DNA from: JAWHQP01 sp032586195
GTDB lineage: Bacteria > Pseudomonadota > Gammaproteobacteria > Enterobacterales > Pasteurellaceae
Direction of reading: 5' to 3'
Assembly (NCBI GenBank): GCA_032586195.1
Contig: JAWHQP010000012.1
Coordinates: 1 to 59,667 of the forward strand
Length of the DNA stretch: 59,667 bases
The first letter of the stretch is position 1. Every line of letters starts with the position of its first letter. The notes beneath the pieces are model-generated. The model ran no database searches and was not told the DNA's origin. It worked only from the letters and a program-made list of their open reading frames with translations. This document shows, in pieces, positions 1 through 7,853 of this stretch. A program made the position numbers and the translations under genes.

Positions 1-114
1 AACCGCAAATCCCCCGCCCGTCCGCGGAAAATTTAATCGTTCCGCCGCCTAAACCACTAAACCAGCAAAAACTCAATAAAACGGCACCGCACTTTTATCG
101 GTTCCGGATTACAC

Positions 115-666
115 TTATTTCAATTTTTTAATCACTCTCGGTAAATCAGCAATAGAATCCAATACACAATCGGCAAATTGTTCCCCTTCGCAAGTAACGG
201 TTTTACCGGTTCTCACCAGCACTTTGTATTTCACATTGGCAGTGGCGGCAGCTTGTAAGTCTTCCAGTTTATCACCCACCATCACAGATCGAGCAGGGTC
301 TATACCTAATTCCTTAATGGCCTGCAGCAACATTCCCGCTTTCGGTTTACGGCAATCGCAATCCTGCCGATATTCCCCCTTGCCTTCAGGATGATGCGGA
401 CAATAATAAATGCCGTCCAGATCAACACCGCGATCCGCCAATGACCAATCCATCCATTCTGTCAGCTGCAAAAATTCATCTTCACTGAAATAGCCGCGGG
501 CAATACCGGATTGATTAGTGACCAATACTAGTAAATACCCCATCTCTTTTAATGTTTTTAACGCTTCAATACTGCCTTCAATAAATTGAAACTGATCGAT
601 TTCATGTACATATCCGTGATCAATATTGAGCGTACCATCGCGATCTAAAAATACTGCTTTTTTCAC
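115..666 (-). CDS. gmhB: D-glycero-beta-D-manno-heptose 1,7-bisphosphate 7-phosphatase
   Basis: Removes the C7 phosphate from heptose bisphosphate in the cytoplasm on the way to ADP-heptose for the lipooligosaccharide core. It is a HAD-family phosphatase: the nucleophile motif DRDGT is near the N-terminus, VTNQSG follows, and a zinc-binding CPHH...CDC loop lies mid-protein, as in the E. coli enzyme. The open frame reaches a TTG at 690, but a GTG at 666 is a better start: AGGGA lies seven bases before it and the protein then begins right before the VFLDRDG strand, giving 183 residues. It diverges from metNIQ, as in related genomes. Confidence 0.93.
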   Translation of the reverse strand: MKKAVFLDRDGTLNIDHGYVHEIDQFQFIEGSIEALKTLKEMGYLLVLVTNQSGIARGYFSEDEFLQLTEWMDWSLADRGVDLDGIYYCPHHPEGKGEYRQDCDCRKPKAGMLLQAIKELGIDPARSVMVGDKLEDLQAAATANVKYKVLVRTGKTVTCEGEQFADCVLDSIADLPRVIKKLK

Positions 667-785
667 CTGTTTTTCCCTAATTATGGTCAATTCAACGCGC
701 TAATTATCTGCTTTATCCGTTGAGTTAGCAAATTATTACTAACTTATAGCTTAACGTTACATTATAAAAACCGCTTTAATAAATA

Positions 786-813
786 TTGACATGGCTGTCT
801 AGCCGTCTAAAAT
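786..813 (+). promoter_or_regulatory. metNIQ promoter with two tandem MetJ boxes
   Basis: TTGACA (786-791) and TAAAAT (808-813) are spaced 16 bases apart. Between them lie two adjacent 8-base met boxes, GGCTGTCT (793-800) and AGCCGTCT (801-808), matching the MetJ consensus AGACGTCT at 5 and 7 of 8 positions. MetJ with S-adenosylmethionine binds such tandem boxes and would block RNA polymerase here. The start codon of metN is 40 bases downstream. Confidence 0.8.
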
Positions 814-853
814 AACTTGAAATCAAAAATCTATAACAAGTTAAAAGGCTTAT

Positions 854-1891
854 ATGATTACGCTAAAAAATATTAGCAAAATTTTTGACAGCGGCGGCAA
901 AAAACTCACCGCGCTGGATAATGTCACGTTAGAAGTGCCTCGCGGCGGTATTTGCGGGGTAATCGGTGCTTCGGGCGCGGGCAAAAGCACCTTAATTCGC
1001 TGTGTCAATTTATTAGAACGGCCAACCTCGGGGTCGGTGATTATAGACGGCAAAGATCTCACCGAACTCACTGCCGCTCAGCTTATTGTCGAACGTCGCA
1101 ATATCGGTATGATTTTCCAGCATTTTAATCTGCTCAGCTCACGTACCGTGTACGATAATGTTGCCTTGCCGTTAACGCTGGAAAAAAATTCCAGAGCGAA
1201 AACTCGAGAAAAAGTCACCGCACTTTTGCAGTTGGTAGGTCTAGAAGATAAAGCGGATACGTATCCGGCTAATCTGTCCGGCGGGCAAAAACAGCGGGTT
1301 GCCATCGCCCGTGCGTTGGCAAGCGATCCGAAGGTATTGCTCTGTGATGAAGCAACCAGCGCGCTGGATCCTGCCACAACGCAATCTATTCTAAAATTAT
1401 TAAAAGAAATTAACCGTCGTTTGAATATTACTATTTTGCTGATTACGCACGAAATGGAAGTGGTAAAACGCATTTGCGATCAAGTGGCGGTGATCGATAA
1501 AGGTCGCTTGGTTGAACAGGGCTCGGTAAGTGAAATCTTTGCCAATCCGAAAACGGAACTGGCGCAGGAATTTATCCGTTCCACCCTGCAATTGTCTTTG
1601 CCGGAAGAATATTTGGCCGAATTAACCGGCACGCCAAAACACGCCAAGGCCTGGCCGATCATTCGTTTTGAGTTTACCGGTCGCTCGGTGGATGCGCCGT
1701 TGCTTTCTCAGGCGTCACGTAAATTCGATATCGGACTGAATATTTTAATGTCACAAATCGATTATGCCGGCGGCACCAAATTCGGCTTTACCATCGCTGA
1801 AGTGGAAGGTGATGAGGATGCCATTACGCAGGCAAAAGTGTATTTAATGGAAAATAACGTGCGTGTGGAGGTGCTTGGTTATGCAAAATGA
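854..1891 (+). CDS. metN: Methionine ABC importer, ATP-binding subunit
   Basis: Powers uptake of L- and D-methionine across the inner membrane. The 345-residue protein has a Walker A motif GASGAGKST (residues 38-46), the signature LSGGQ (141-145) and a Walker B with VLLCDEATSALD (161-172). The C-terminal hundred residues form the ACT-like NIL domain that senses methionine and inhibits transport. It is first in metNIQ, behind a MetJ operator, and its end overlaps the start of metI by 11 bases. An uptake signal core at 1217 is read as Val-Thr-Ala-Leu-Leu. Confidence 0.95.
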   Translation: MITLKNISKIFDSGGKKLTALDNVTLEVPRGGICGVIGASGAGKSTLIRCVNLLERPTSGSVIIDGKDLTELTAAQLIVERRNIGMIFQHFNLLSSRTVYDNVALPLTLEKNSRAKTREKVTALLQLVGLEDKADTYPANLSGGQKQRVAIARALASDPKVLLCDEATSALDPATTQSILKLLKEINRRLNITILLITHEMEVVKRICDQVAVIDKGRLVEQGSVSEIFANPKTELAQEFIRSTLQLSLPEEYLAELTGTPKHAKAWPIIRFEFTGRSVDAPLLSQASRKFDIGLNILMSQIDYAGGTKFGFTIAEVEGDEDAITQAKVYLMENNVRVEVLGYAK

Positions 1892-2569
1892 TTTTTGGTC
1901 GGATTTCACTAACCAGTTAACCCCGCAAATGTGGCAGCTGGTGGGTATCAACACGGCGGAAACGCTGTATATTTGTATTGTGGCAACGCTATTAGCGGTA
2001 CTGGTAGGTTTGCCTTTTGGTGTGCTGACGTTTTTAACGCAAAACGGTCAGACGTTGGAAAACCTAAATTAAACAGGGTGTTAAATTTTATTATTAATGT
2101 AGGGCGTTCCATTCCTTTCATTATTCTGTTATTTGATTTAATGCCGGTAACCCGCTTCTTAGTGGGCACGACCTTAGGAACGACCGCTTCCATTGTCCCA
2201 TTAAGTGTTGCGGCGATGCCTTTTTTCGCCCGTTTAACCGCTAATGCCTTGGGCGATATTCCGCCCGGCTTGACGGAAACCGCCAAGGCAATGGGGACGA
2301 CGGTATGGCAACTGGTCTGTAAATTCTACCTGCCGGAAGCATTGCCTATGCTGATTAAAGCCATTACACTTACCTTTGTTACCCTGGTCGGCTACTCGGC
2401 TATGTCCGGCGCGGTAGGCGGTGGCGGTTTAGGCAATACCGCGATTTCTTTCGGTCTGCACCGAAACATGCCGTATATTTTATGGGTGGCAACCATTATT
2501 CTCGTTGTGATCGTTATGTTATGCGAACGCTATGGCAACAAGCTTGCCGATTATTTCGATCACCGTTAA
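1881..2569 (+). pseudogene. metI: Methionine ABC importer permease, frameshifted
   Basis: The permease is split over two frames. The ATG at 1881 opens MQNDFWSDF and runs through the first membrane segment to a TAA at 2070-2072. The rest, from about 2069 to 2569, is in another frame and holds the remaining membrane segments and the conserved RSIPFIILL and LVGYSAMSGAVGGGGLG regions. Adding one A to the AAA run at 2066-2068 joins them as ...LENLKLNRVLNF... and gives a normal-length MetI. Either this is a real one-base deletion that disables the importer, or an error in a short homopolymer. The frames before and after are otherwise intact and well conserved, which favours a recent event or an error. 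Confidence 0.88.
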
Positions 2570-2596
2570 CTCACTCTAACTCAAAAAGGAGAGACA

Positions 2597-3433
2597 ATGA
2601 ACTTTAAAAAACTGATCACCATCACCGCATTCGCTTCCGTTTTCGCCTTGACGGCTTGTAAAGATGAAAAAAAAGACGACACTACAGCCGCCCCGGCGGT
2701 ACCGGCAACGCAAACACTTAAAGTAGGTGTAATGGCCGGGCCCGAACACCAGGTAGCGGAAATGGCTGCCAAAGTGGCGAAAGAAAAATACGGTCTGAAC
2801 GTGGAATTCGTTGAATTTAACGATTATGCTCTGCCGAACGAGGCCGTGAGCAAAGGCGATCTGGATGTCAACGCTATGCAACATAAGCCTTATTTAGAAG
2901 CGGACAGCAAAGGCAAAAACCTGACTAACCTTGTCGTGGTAGGTAACACTTTCGTTTATCCGTTAGCCGGTTATTCTAAAACCATTAAGAACATCAGCGA
3001 ATTAAAAGACGGTGCGGTTGTGGCCGTGCCGAACGATCCAAGCAATCTTGCCCGTGCATTGATTTTGTTGGAAAAACAAGGCCTGATCAAGCTTAAAGAT
3101 AACAAAAACCTGCTATCCACTTCCATGGATATCGTAGAAAATCCGAAACACCTGAAAATTAAAGAAGTGGATACCTCCGTTGCCGCACGCGCCTTGGATG
3201 ACGTAGATTTAGCGGTGGTAAACAACACCTACGCGGGCCAGGTGGGCTTAACGACCTCTGACAACGGTGTGTTCGTGGAAGATAAAGATTCTCCGTACGT
3301 GAATATTATCGTTGCCCGTGAAGATAACAAAGACAGCGATGCAGTGAAAAACTTTGTAAAAGCCTACCAAACCGATGAAGTGTACCAAGAAGCGGTAAAA
3401 CACTTTAAAGACGGCGTAGTGAAAGGCTGGTAA
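2597..3433 (+). CDS. metQ: Methionine-binding lipoprotein of the NlpA family
   Basis: Captures methionine and hands it to MetI/MetN. The 278-residue protein starts with a lipoprotein signal peptide ending in the lipobox LTAC (Cys21), so it should be anchored to the inner membrane facing the periplasm. The mature part shows the NlpA-family pattern VGVMAGPEHQVAE and VPNDPSNLARAL. AAGGAGA precedes the ATG by six bases. It closes the metNIQ operon and is followed by a terminator. Confidence 0.95.
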   Translation: MNFKKLITITAFASVFALTACKDEKKDDTTAAPAVPATQTLKVGVMAGPEHQVAEMAAKVAKEKYGLNVEFVEFNDYALPNEAVSKGDLDVNAMQHKPYLEADSKGKNLTNLVVVGNTFVYPLAGYSKTIKNISELKDGAVVAVPNDPSNLARALILLEKQGLIKLKDNKNLLSTSMDIVENPKHLKIKEVDTSVAARALDDVDLAVVNNTYAGQVGLTTSDNGVFVEDKDSPYVNIIVAREDNKDSDAVKNFVKAYQTDEVYQEAVKHFKDGVVKGW

Positions 3434-3437
3434 TGCA

Positions 3438-3530
3438 AAAGTGCGGTGCTAAAAAACGCTTTTTTGAACGTTGGCTTTGCCGATGACAACATAGCAATCG
3501 CATACAACGGTTACGCATAAGAATCGGGGT
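3438..3530. repeat. Uptake-signal-linked intergenic element, copy A
   Basis: Downstream of metQ, an uptake signal (3439-3447) is followed by about 65 bases that resemble the segment after the uptake signal at 38701. Both contain CTTTGCCG and then CATAGCAATC, followed by ACATAC or GCATAC. The plus frame reads NVGFADDNIAIAY here and NIAFAGGVESIAITY in the other copy. No function is known to me. Confidence 0.5.
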
Positions 3531-3568
3531 CTATTCACCGCCTCTTGCTCAAACGACAAACAACACAA

Positions 3569-3591
3569 GGGCATAATGATTATGCCCTTTT
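3569..3591 (+). terminator. Rho-independent terminator after metNIQ
   Basis: An 8-base perfect stem, GGGCATAA / TTATGCCC (3569-3576 and 3580-3587), with loop TGA and then TTTT. It lies two bases from the stop of mnmE on the other strand. The minus side has only a weak T run, so it mainly serves metNIQ. Confidence 0.8.
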
Positions 3592-3593
3592 CG

Positions 3594-4955
3594 TTACTTC
3601 CCGATACAGAAAGAACTAAAAATATTGCCGAGTAAATCATCGGAAGTAAATTGCCCCGTGATCTCGCCAAGATATTTCTGCGCCAAGCGTAATTCTTCCG
3701 CCAATAGTTCCCCCGCATGAAATTGAGTGAGTTGTACACGACCCGACTGCAAATGTTCGGCGGCATGCTGCAACGCCTCCAAATGACGACGGCGGGCGAG
3801 GAATCCGCCTTCGGTGCCGGACTGATACCCCATGGTTTGCTTCAAATGCTTCCGCAGCAAATCCACCCCCGCATGAGTCCGAGCAGAAAGCCGCACCACA
3901 GTAAAGCCGTTTTCCTGACTAAGACTTTCTCCTTCGCCGCTTAGATCCGTTTTATTGCGAACCAAGGTCACCGGCAAGTTCGGCGGCAATTTCTGCAAAA
4001 ATTCACACCGCACTTTGTCTAAATCTTGACTGTCCGAATCAGTACTATCCAACATCAGCAGCACGCGATCCGCCTGTTCGATCTCAGCCCAGGCCCGATT
4101 AATACCGATTCGCTCCACTTCGTCCGTGGCATCACGTAAACCCGCGGTATCAATAATATGCAGCGGCATCCCATCAATATGGATATGCTCACGCAGCACG
4201 TCACGTGTGGTGCCGGCAATATCGGTGACAATAGCCGCCTCACGCCCGGCCAAGGCATTGAGCAAACTGGATTTTCCCGCATTCGGGCGGCCTGCGATCA
4301 CTACCTTCATGCCTTCGCGTAAAATCGAACCCTGGCGGGCCTCGGCACGCACCTGATCAAGCTGATCGATAATTTCATTCAGTTTGTTTTCAATTTTGCC
4401 GTCGGCAAGAAAATCAATTTCCTCATCAGGAAAATCAATCGCGGCTTCCACATAGGTCCGCAAATAAATCACGTTATCCACCAGCGCATTGACCTTATTG
4501 GAAAACTCCCCCTGCAGCGATTTTAACGCGGAACGGGCGGCCTGTTCGGAACTGGCATCAATCAAGTCCGCAATGGCCTCCGCCTGGGCTAAATCCAATT
4601 TATCGTTCAAAAACGCCTGTTCGGAAAATTCACCCGGACGAGCCAGACGCAAGCCTTTCATCTGTAGAATACGTTTGAGCAGCAAGTCCAGCACCACTTG
4701 ACCGCCATGCCCCTGCAATTCCAGTACATCTTCGCCGGTAAAGGAATTGGGCGCCCGGAAAAACAGAGCAATGCCCTGATCCAGCACACTGCCGTCAATG
4801 TCTTTGAAAGGCAAATAATGCGCCGTGCGCGGTTTGAGCCGTTTGCCGACCACCTGCTCCGCAACCTGTGCCGCTAACGGCCCCGACACCCGCAAAATGC
4901 CCACGCCGCCGCGACCGATAGGCGTTGCCTGAGCTACAATTGTTTCTTTCATCAT
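3594..4955 (-). CDS. mnmE: tRNA modification GTPase MnmE
   Basis: With MnmG it builds the 5-carboxymethylaminomethyl group on uridine 34 of certain tRNAs. The 453-residue protein has an N-terminal folate-binding domain (GRGGVGILRVSG), a G domain with GRPNAGKSS (G1), DTAG (G3) and NKTD (G4), and ends in CIGK, the conserved C-terminal motif with the invariant cysteine. Two adjacent ATG codons (4955 and 4952) could both start it. It lies downstream of yidC, separated by a terminator, as in other gamma-proteobacteria. An uptake signal inside is read Lys-Val-Arg-Cys. Confidence 0.97.
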   Translation of the reverse strand: MMKETIVAQATPIGRGGVGILRVSGPLAAQVAEQVVGKRLKPRTAHYLPFKDIDGSVLDQGIALFFRAPNSFTGEDVLELQGHGGQVVLDLLLKRILQMKGLRLARPGEFSEQAFLNDKLDLAQAEAIADLIDASSEQAARSALKSLQGEFSNKVNALVDNVIYLRTYVEAAIDFPDEEIDFLADGKIENKLNEIIDQLDQVRAEARQGSILREGMKVVIAGRPNAGKSSLLNALAGREAAIVTDIAGTTRDVLREHIHIDGMPLHIIDTAGLRDATDEVERIGINRAWAEIEQADRVLLMLDSTDSDSQDLDKVRCEFLQKLPPNLPVTLVRNKTDLSGEGESLSQENGFTVVRLSARTHAGVDLLRKHLKQTMGYQSGTEGGFLARRRHLEALQHAAEHLQSGRVQLTQFHAGELLAEELRLAQKYLGEITGQFTSDDLLGNIFSSFCIGK

Positions 4956-5047
4956 CGTTATTCCGTTTTTAATTCACCGTTTGATAGTCAAAGTGCGGTG
5001 TTGTTTTTTCGAGTTTTTTACTTTTGCCGAATTGTGCCGATTATAAC

Positions 5048-5075
5048 AAAAAAGGCATCATGACGATGCCTTTTT
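5048..5075 (-). terminator. Bidirectional terminator between yidC and mnmE
   Basis: Stem GGCATC / GATGCC (5054-5059 and 5065-5070) with a 5-base loop, flanked by an A run on the left and a T run on the right, so it can work in either direction. It ends the rpmH-rnpA-yidD-yidC transcript on the minus strand. Confidence 0.8.
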
Positions 5076-5092
5076 ATCTGTTGCCGTTCTTG

Positions 5093-6718
5093 TTATTTTT
5101 TACGGGAATGCAGCCCTTTTTTCTCCAAAGAGCGATAAATAAGCTGTTGCTGTATAATGGTAATCACGTTAGATACCAGCCAATACAACACCAGACCCGC
5201 AGGGAACCAGAGGAAAAATACCATAAAGATAAGCGGCATAAAATTCATGATTTTTTGCTGCATCGGATCGGTTACCGGAGTCGGTGACATTTTCTGCAGC
5301 AGGAACATGGATGCGCCCATCAGAATCGGCAGAATATAGTAAGGGTCCTGCGCGGATAAGTCCTGAATCCAGCCAAAAAACGGCGCATGACGCAGTTCCA
5401 CCGCTTCCATAAAGGTCCAGTATAGGGCGATGAAAATCGGCATTTGAATTAACAGAGGTAAACAGCCGCCGAGCGGGTTCACTTTCTCTTCTTTATACAA
5501 TTTCATCATTTCTTGGCTCATACGCTGACGATCGTCGCCAAAACGCTCACGCATTTCCTGCATTTTCGGCTGAAGCATGCGCATTTTTGCCATTGAGGTA
5601 TATTGAGCTTTGGTAAGCGGATACAGAATCGCTTTCACCACGATAGTAACGCCGATAATGGCAAGCCCCCAGTTATGCACAAGACTTTGGATCAGCGTTA
5701 ACAGCCAGAATAACGGTTTAGCGATAAACCACGCCCAGCCGTAATCCACGGTAAGATCCAGATGATTCGCCACTGCCCCCATTTCATTCTGTAATTTAGG
5801 GCCGGTCCAGATTGAGCTGGTAATAATTTGCGTCGCTCCGGCCGGAATAGTCGCCAGCGGACCGCGATAACCGATAAAGCCGAAACCGTTGCTCGTCGAA
5901 CTGTAAAGCTGGTTTTCCGCGTCTTGGTTCGGAATCCAGGCAGAGACGAAATAATGTTGCAGAATCGCGACCCATCCGGCTTTAGTATCCACCGAAAGGT
6001 TGTTCGCTTTCATATCGTCAAAGCTATATTTTTTATAATTGGTTTCGCCGGATGAATAAGCCCCGCCGGTATAAGTCGGCATTGCAATATGACCGGAACT
6101 GTCCACCAGAGTGTGTTTTAATTGTGCGTAAGGTTGAACTTCAATCGTTGCATCGCTATGGTTAATGATTTCATAATTCACCGCCACATCATAGGAATTC
6201 GGTTTTAATATAAAAATCTTACGATAAGTCACACCGTCTTTTTCAAACACCAACGGCACGGTTAATTCCGCTTGTCCCTCGGCAAGTTTGAATTGATCGT
6301 TTTCCCCCTCAACCTGATAACCGGCGCGGCCGGCCACGGTATCAATACCGTTTTTGCCAATTAAACCGCTTTGGGCAATATAAGTTTCCGCGGGTTGACG
6401 CTGCAATAATTTGAAACGCGCCGTTGAATCTAATTCCGCCGCATAATTTAATAAATCCGACTCGACAATATCGCCGCCCAAGGTATCAATCTTCAAGCGT
6501 AATACATTGTTTTCTAAGGTAATAATACGACCTTGTGAGACATTATCCACCGTCGCGGCAGAGCCGGACGAACTGACCGGCGTATCAGAAGAGGATTGGG
6601 TAACGACTTGTTCCGCGGCAACAGGTTTTGGTGTGTGATAATCCACTTGCCATTGCTGGTAAACAAGAAAAGAAATAAAGAGTAGTGCAAGGACTAATAG
6701 GCTGCGTCTGGAATCCAT
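5093..6718 (-). CDS. yidC: Membrane protein insertase YidC
   Basis: Inserts and folds inner-membrane proteins, alone or with SecYEG. The 541-residue protein begins with an N-terminal membrane anchor (LLVLALLFISFLVYQQW), then a large periplasmic domain (about 60-340), then the conserved five-helix core with GGCLPLLIQMPIFIALYW and a basic C-terminus (GLHSRKK). It starts with an ATG that shares one base with the yidD stop codon, indicating coupled translation in the rpmH-rnpA-yidD-yidC cluster. Confidence 0.97.
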   Translation of the reverse strand: MDSRRSLLVLALLFISFLVYQQWQVDYHTPKPVAAEQVVTQSSSDTPVSSSGSAATVDNVSQGRIITLENNVLRLKIDTLGGDIVESDLLNYAAELDSTARFKLLQRQPAETYIAQSGLIGKNGIDTVAGRAGYQVEGENDQFKLAEGQAELTVPLVFEKDGVTYRKIFILKPNSYDVAVNYEIINHSDATIEVQPYAQLKHTLVDSSGHIAMPTYTGGAYSSGETNYKKYSFDDMKANNLSVDTKAGWVAILQHYFVSAWIPNQDAENQLYSSTSNGFGFIGYRGPLATIPAGATQIITSSIWTGPKLQNEMGAVANHLDLTVDYGWAWFIAKPLFWLLTLIQSLVHNWGLAIIGVTIVVKAILYPLTKAQYTSMAKMRMLQPKMQEMRERFGDDRQRMSQEMMKLYKEEKVNPLGGCLPLLIQMPIFIALYWTFMEAVELRHAPFFGWIQDLSAQDPYYILPILMGASMFLLQKMSPTPVTDPMQQKIMNFMPLIFMVFFLWFPAGLVLYWLVSNVITIIQQQLIYRSLEKKGLHSRKK

Positions 6719-6978
6719 TATTTTTTCTCTGGGTTGTGATTTATTTTTGGCGGAACGGGATCGAAACCGCCTTTATTCAAAGGGTGACATTTTAATATAC
6801 GTTTGACCGTTAGCCAACTACCTTTTAACGCTCCATGTGTTTTTAACGCTTCAATGCCATAACACGAACAGGTAGGCACAAAGCGGCACCGCGGTCCAAT
6901 CAACGGACTAATCACCAACTGATAGCCTCGAATCAGTTTAATCAGGATTTTTTCGCCAAGCGAATGTGTCTGTGCCAT
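6718..6978 (-). CDS. yidD: Membrane protein insertion efficiency factor YidD
   Basis: A small 86-residue protein thought to assist YidC-dependent insertion at the inner face of the membrane. It has the family pattern: an amphipathic N-terminal helix (LIKLIRGYQLVISPL), then RCRFVPTCSCYGIEAL and the KRILKCHPLNKGGFDPVP end. It overlaps rnpA by 37 bases in another frame, a layout common to most bacteria. Confidence 0.95.
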   Translation of the reverse strand: MAQTHSLGEKILIKLIRGYQLVISPLIGPRCRFVPTCSCYGIEALKTHGALKGSWLTVKRILKCHPLNKGGFDPVPPKINHNPEKK

Positions 6979-7301
6979 AGTTTATTCAAAGTTTCGTTAA
7001 AACAGCGATTATCCAGCTTGCCAATGCCTTGTTTCACCACAATCACAAAATCATAATGAGGCAAATCATGCTGTAACAAACGAAAACTTTCACGGCACAA
7101 ACGCTTAATACGATTGCGATCATGAGCACGTTTCAGATGTTTTTTAGCAACGGTAAGACCCAAACGGGGGTGATCAAGAGAATTCTGGCGGGCGAGAATG
7201 GTAACTTCAGGCGTGCTGGCACGGAACGGCTGTTGGAAGACGTATTTAAATTGTTCGGGAGTTAACAGACGTAACTCCCTGGAAAAGTTTAACTTAACCA
7301 C
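6942..7301 (-). CDS. rnpA: Ribonuclease P protein component
   Basis: Binds the RNase P RNA and helps remove the 5' leaders of pre-tRNAs. The 119-residue basic protein carries the signature RAHDRNRIKRLCRESFR. It begins with GTG at 7301 (VKLNFSRELRLLTP), the same unusual start and N-terminus as in E. coli. It lies just after rpmH. Confidence 0.96.
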   Translation of the reverse strand: MVKLNFSRELRLLTPEQFKYVFQQPFRASTPEVTILARQNSLDHPRLGLTVAKKHLKRAHDRNRIKRLCRESFRLLQHDLPHYDFVIVVKQGIGKLDNRCFNETLNKLWHRHIRLAKKS

Positions 7302-7318
7302 ATCAGTTTATCAGGGGG

Positions 7319-7453
7319 TTAAGCGGATAAACTTTTACGACCTTTAGCACGACGACGAGCTAAAACCTGGCGGCCGTTTTTAGTTGCCATACGGGCACGG
7401 AAACCGTGAGTACGGCTGCGTTTCAATACAGATGGTTGAAATGTACGTTTCAT
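7319..7453 (-). CDS. rpmH: 50S ribosomal protein L34
   Basis: A 44-residue, very basic protein of the large ribosomal subunit. The translated product begins [20 protein letters not shown] and ends GRKSLSA, which matches L34 closely. Its stop is 17 bases before the rnpA start. Its promoter is at 7690-7717, so the transcript has a leader of roughly 230 bases. Confidence 0.97.
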
Positions 7454-7853
7454 AACTCTAATCTACCTAAATCAAAATTACTGTTTATGGATCGCTTTAT
7501 TCGCTAAAGCGAACAAAACATAAATTACTTGAAAACAAGGTTCAAAAAAATAAGGAACAGGATTTTACTCATAAATTCCGCATTCGTCAAATGAGAATCG
7601 GGGAAATCCGCCAACTATTTAAGGGGTTATGCAGGTTTTCTTAAAATTTTCAACAGCGAACCGTTGCTCTCGGCATAAAAGCGCTACGAATTATACGTTT
7701 TTTGCTTAAAATCTCAAGTTGCCTTTTTCACTTTTTTGATCCTTTTTCTAAAGATCTTTGGGCAACTTTATTGTAGAATGTGGCATTTATGATCGTTGTC
7801 TATGCTCACAAGGGCGTAGCTTTTATATGCATTACTGAAACTATAAATACCAC
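7454..7853. other. 400-base rpmH/dnaA intergenic region
   Basis: It separates the divergent rpmH and dnaA genes. It holds the rpmH promoter (7690-7717) and a short dyad in the rpmH leader, where TTCGCT/AGCGAA (7500-7505, 7508-7513) and TCGCTTTA/TAAAGCGA (7492-7499, 7505-7512) are two competing stems. TAGAAT at 7774-7779 may be the dnaA -10 element, but no well-spaced -35 is visible. I saw no cluster of TTATNCACA boxes, so nothing suggests a replication origin here. Confidence 0.6.
7690..7717 (-). promoter_or_regulatory. rpmH operon promoter
   Basis: On the minus strand TTGAGA (7717-7712) and a perfect TATAAT (7695-7690) are spaced 16 bases apart. It points toward rpmH, about 235 bases downstream. 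Confidence 0.75.

Noticed and set aside
1931..2569. Separate gene starting at 1931 in the metI region
   Set aside because: Its first 45 residues are the out-of-frame reading of metI; only the part after 2069 is real MetI sequence.
7454..7853. Replication origin next to dnaA
   Set aside because: No cluster of DnaA boxes or AT-rich repeats is visible; in this family the origin is normally near mnmG/mioC.
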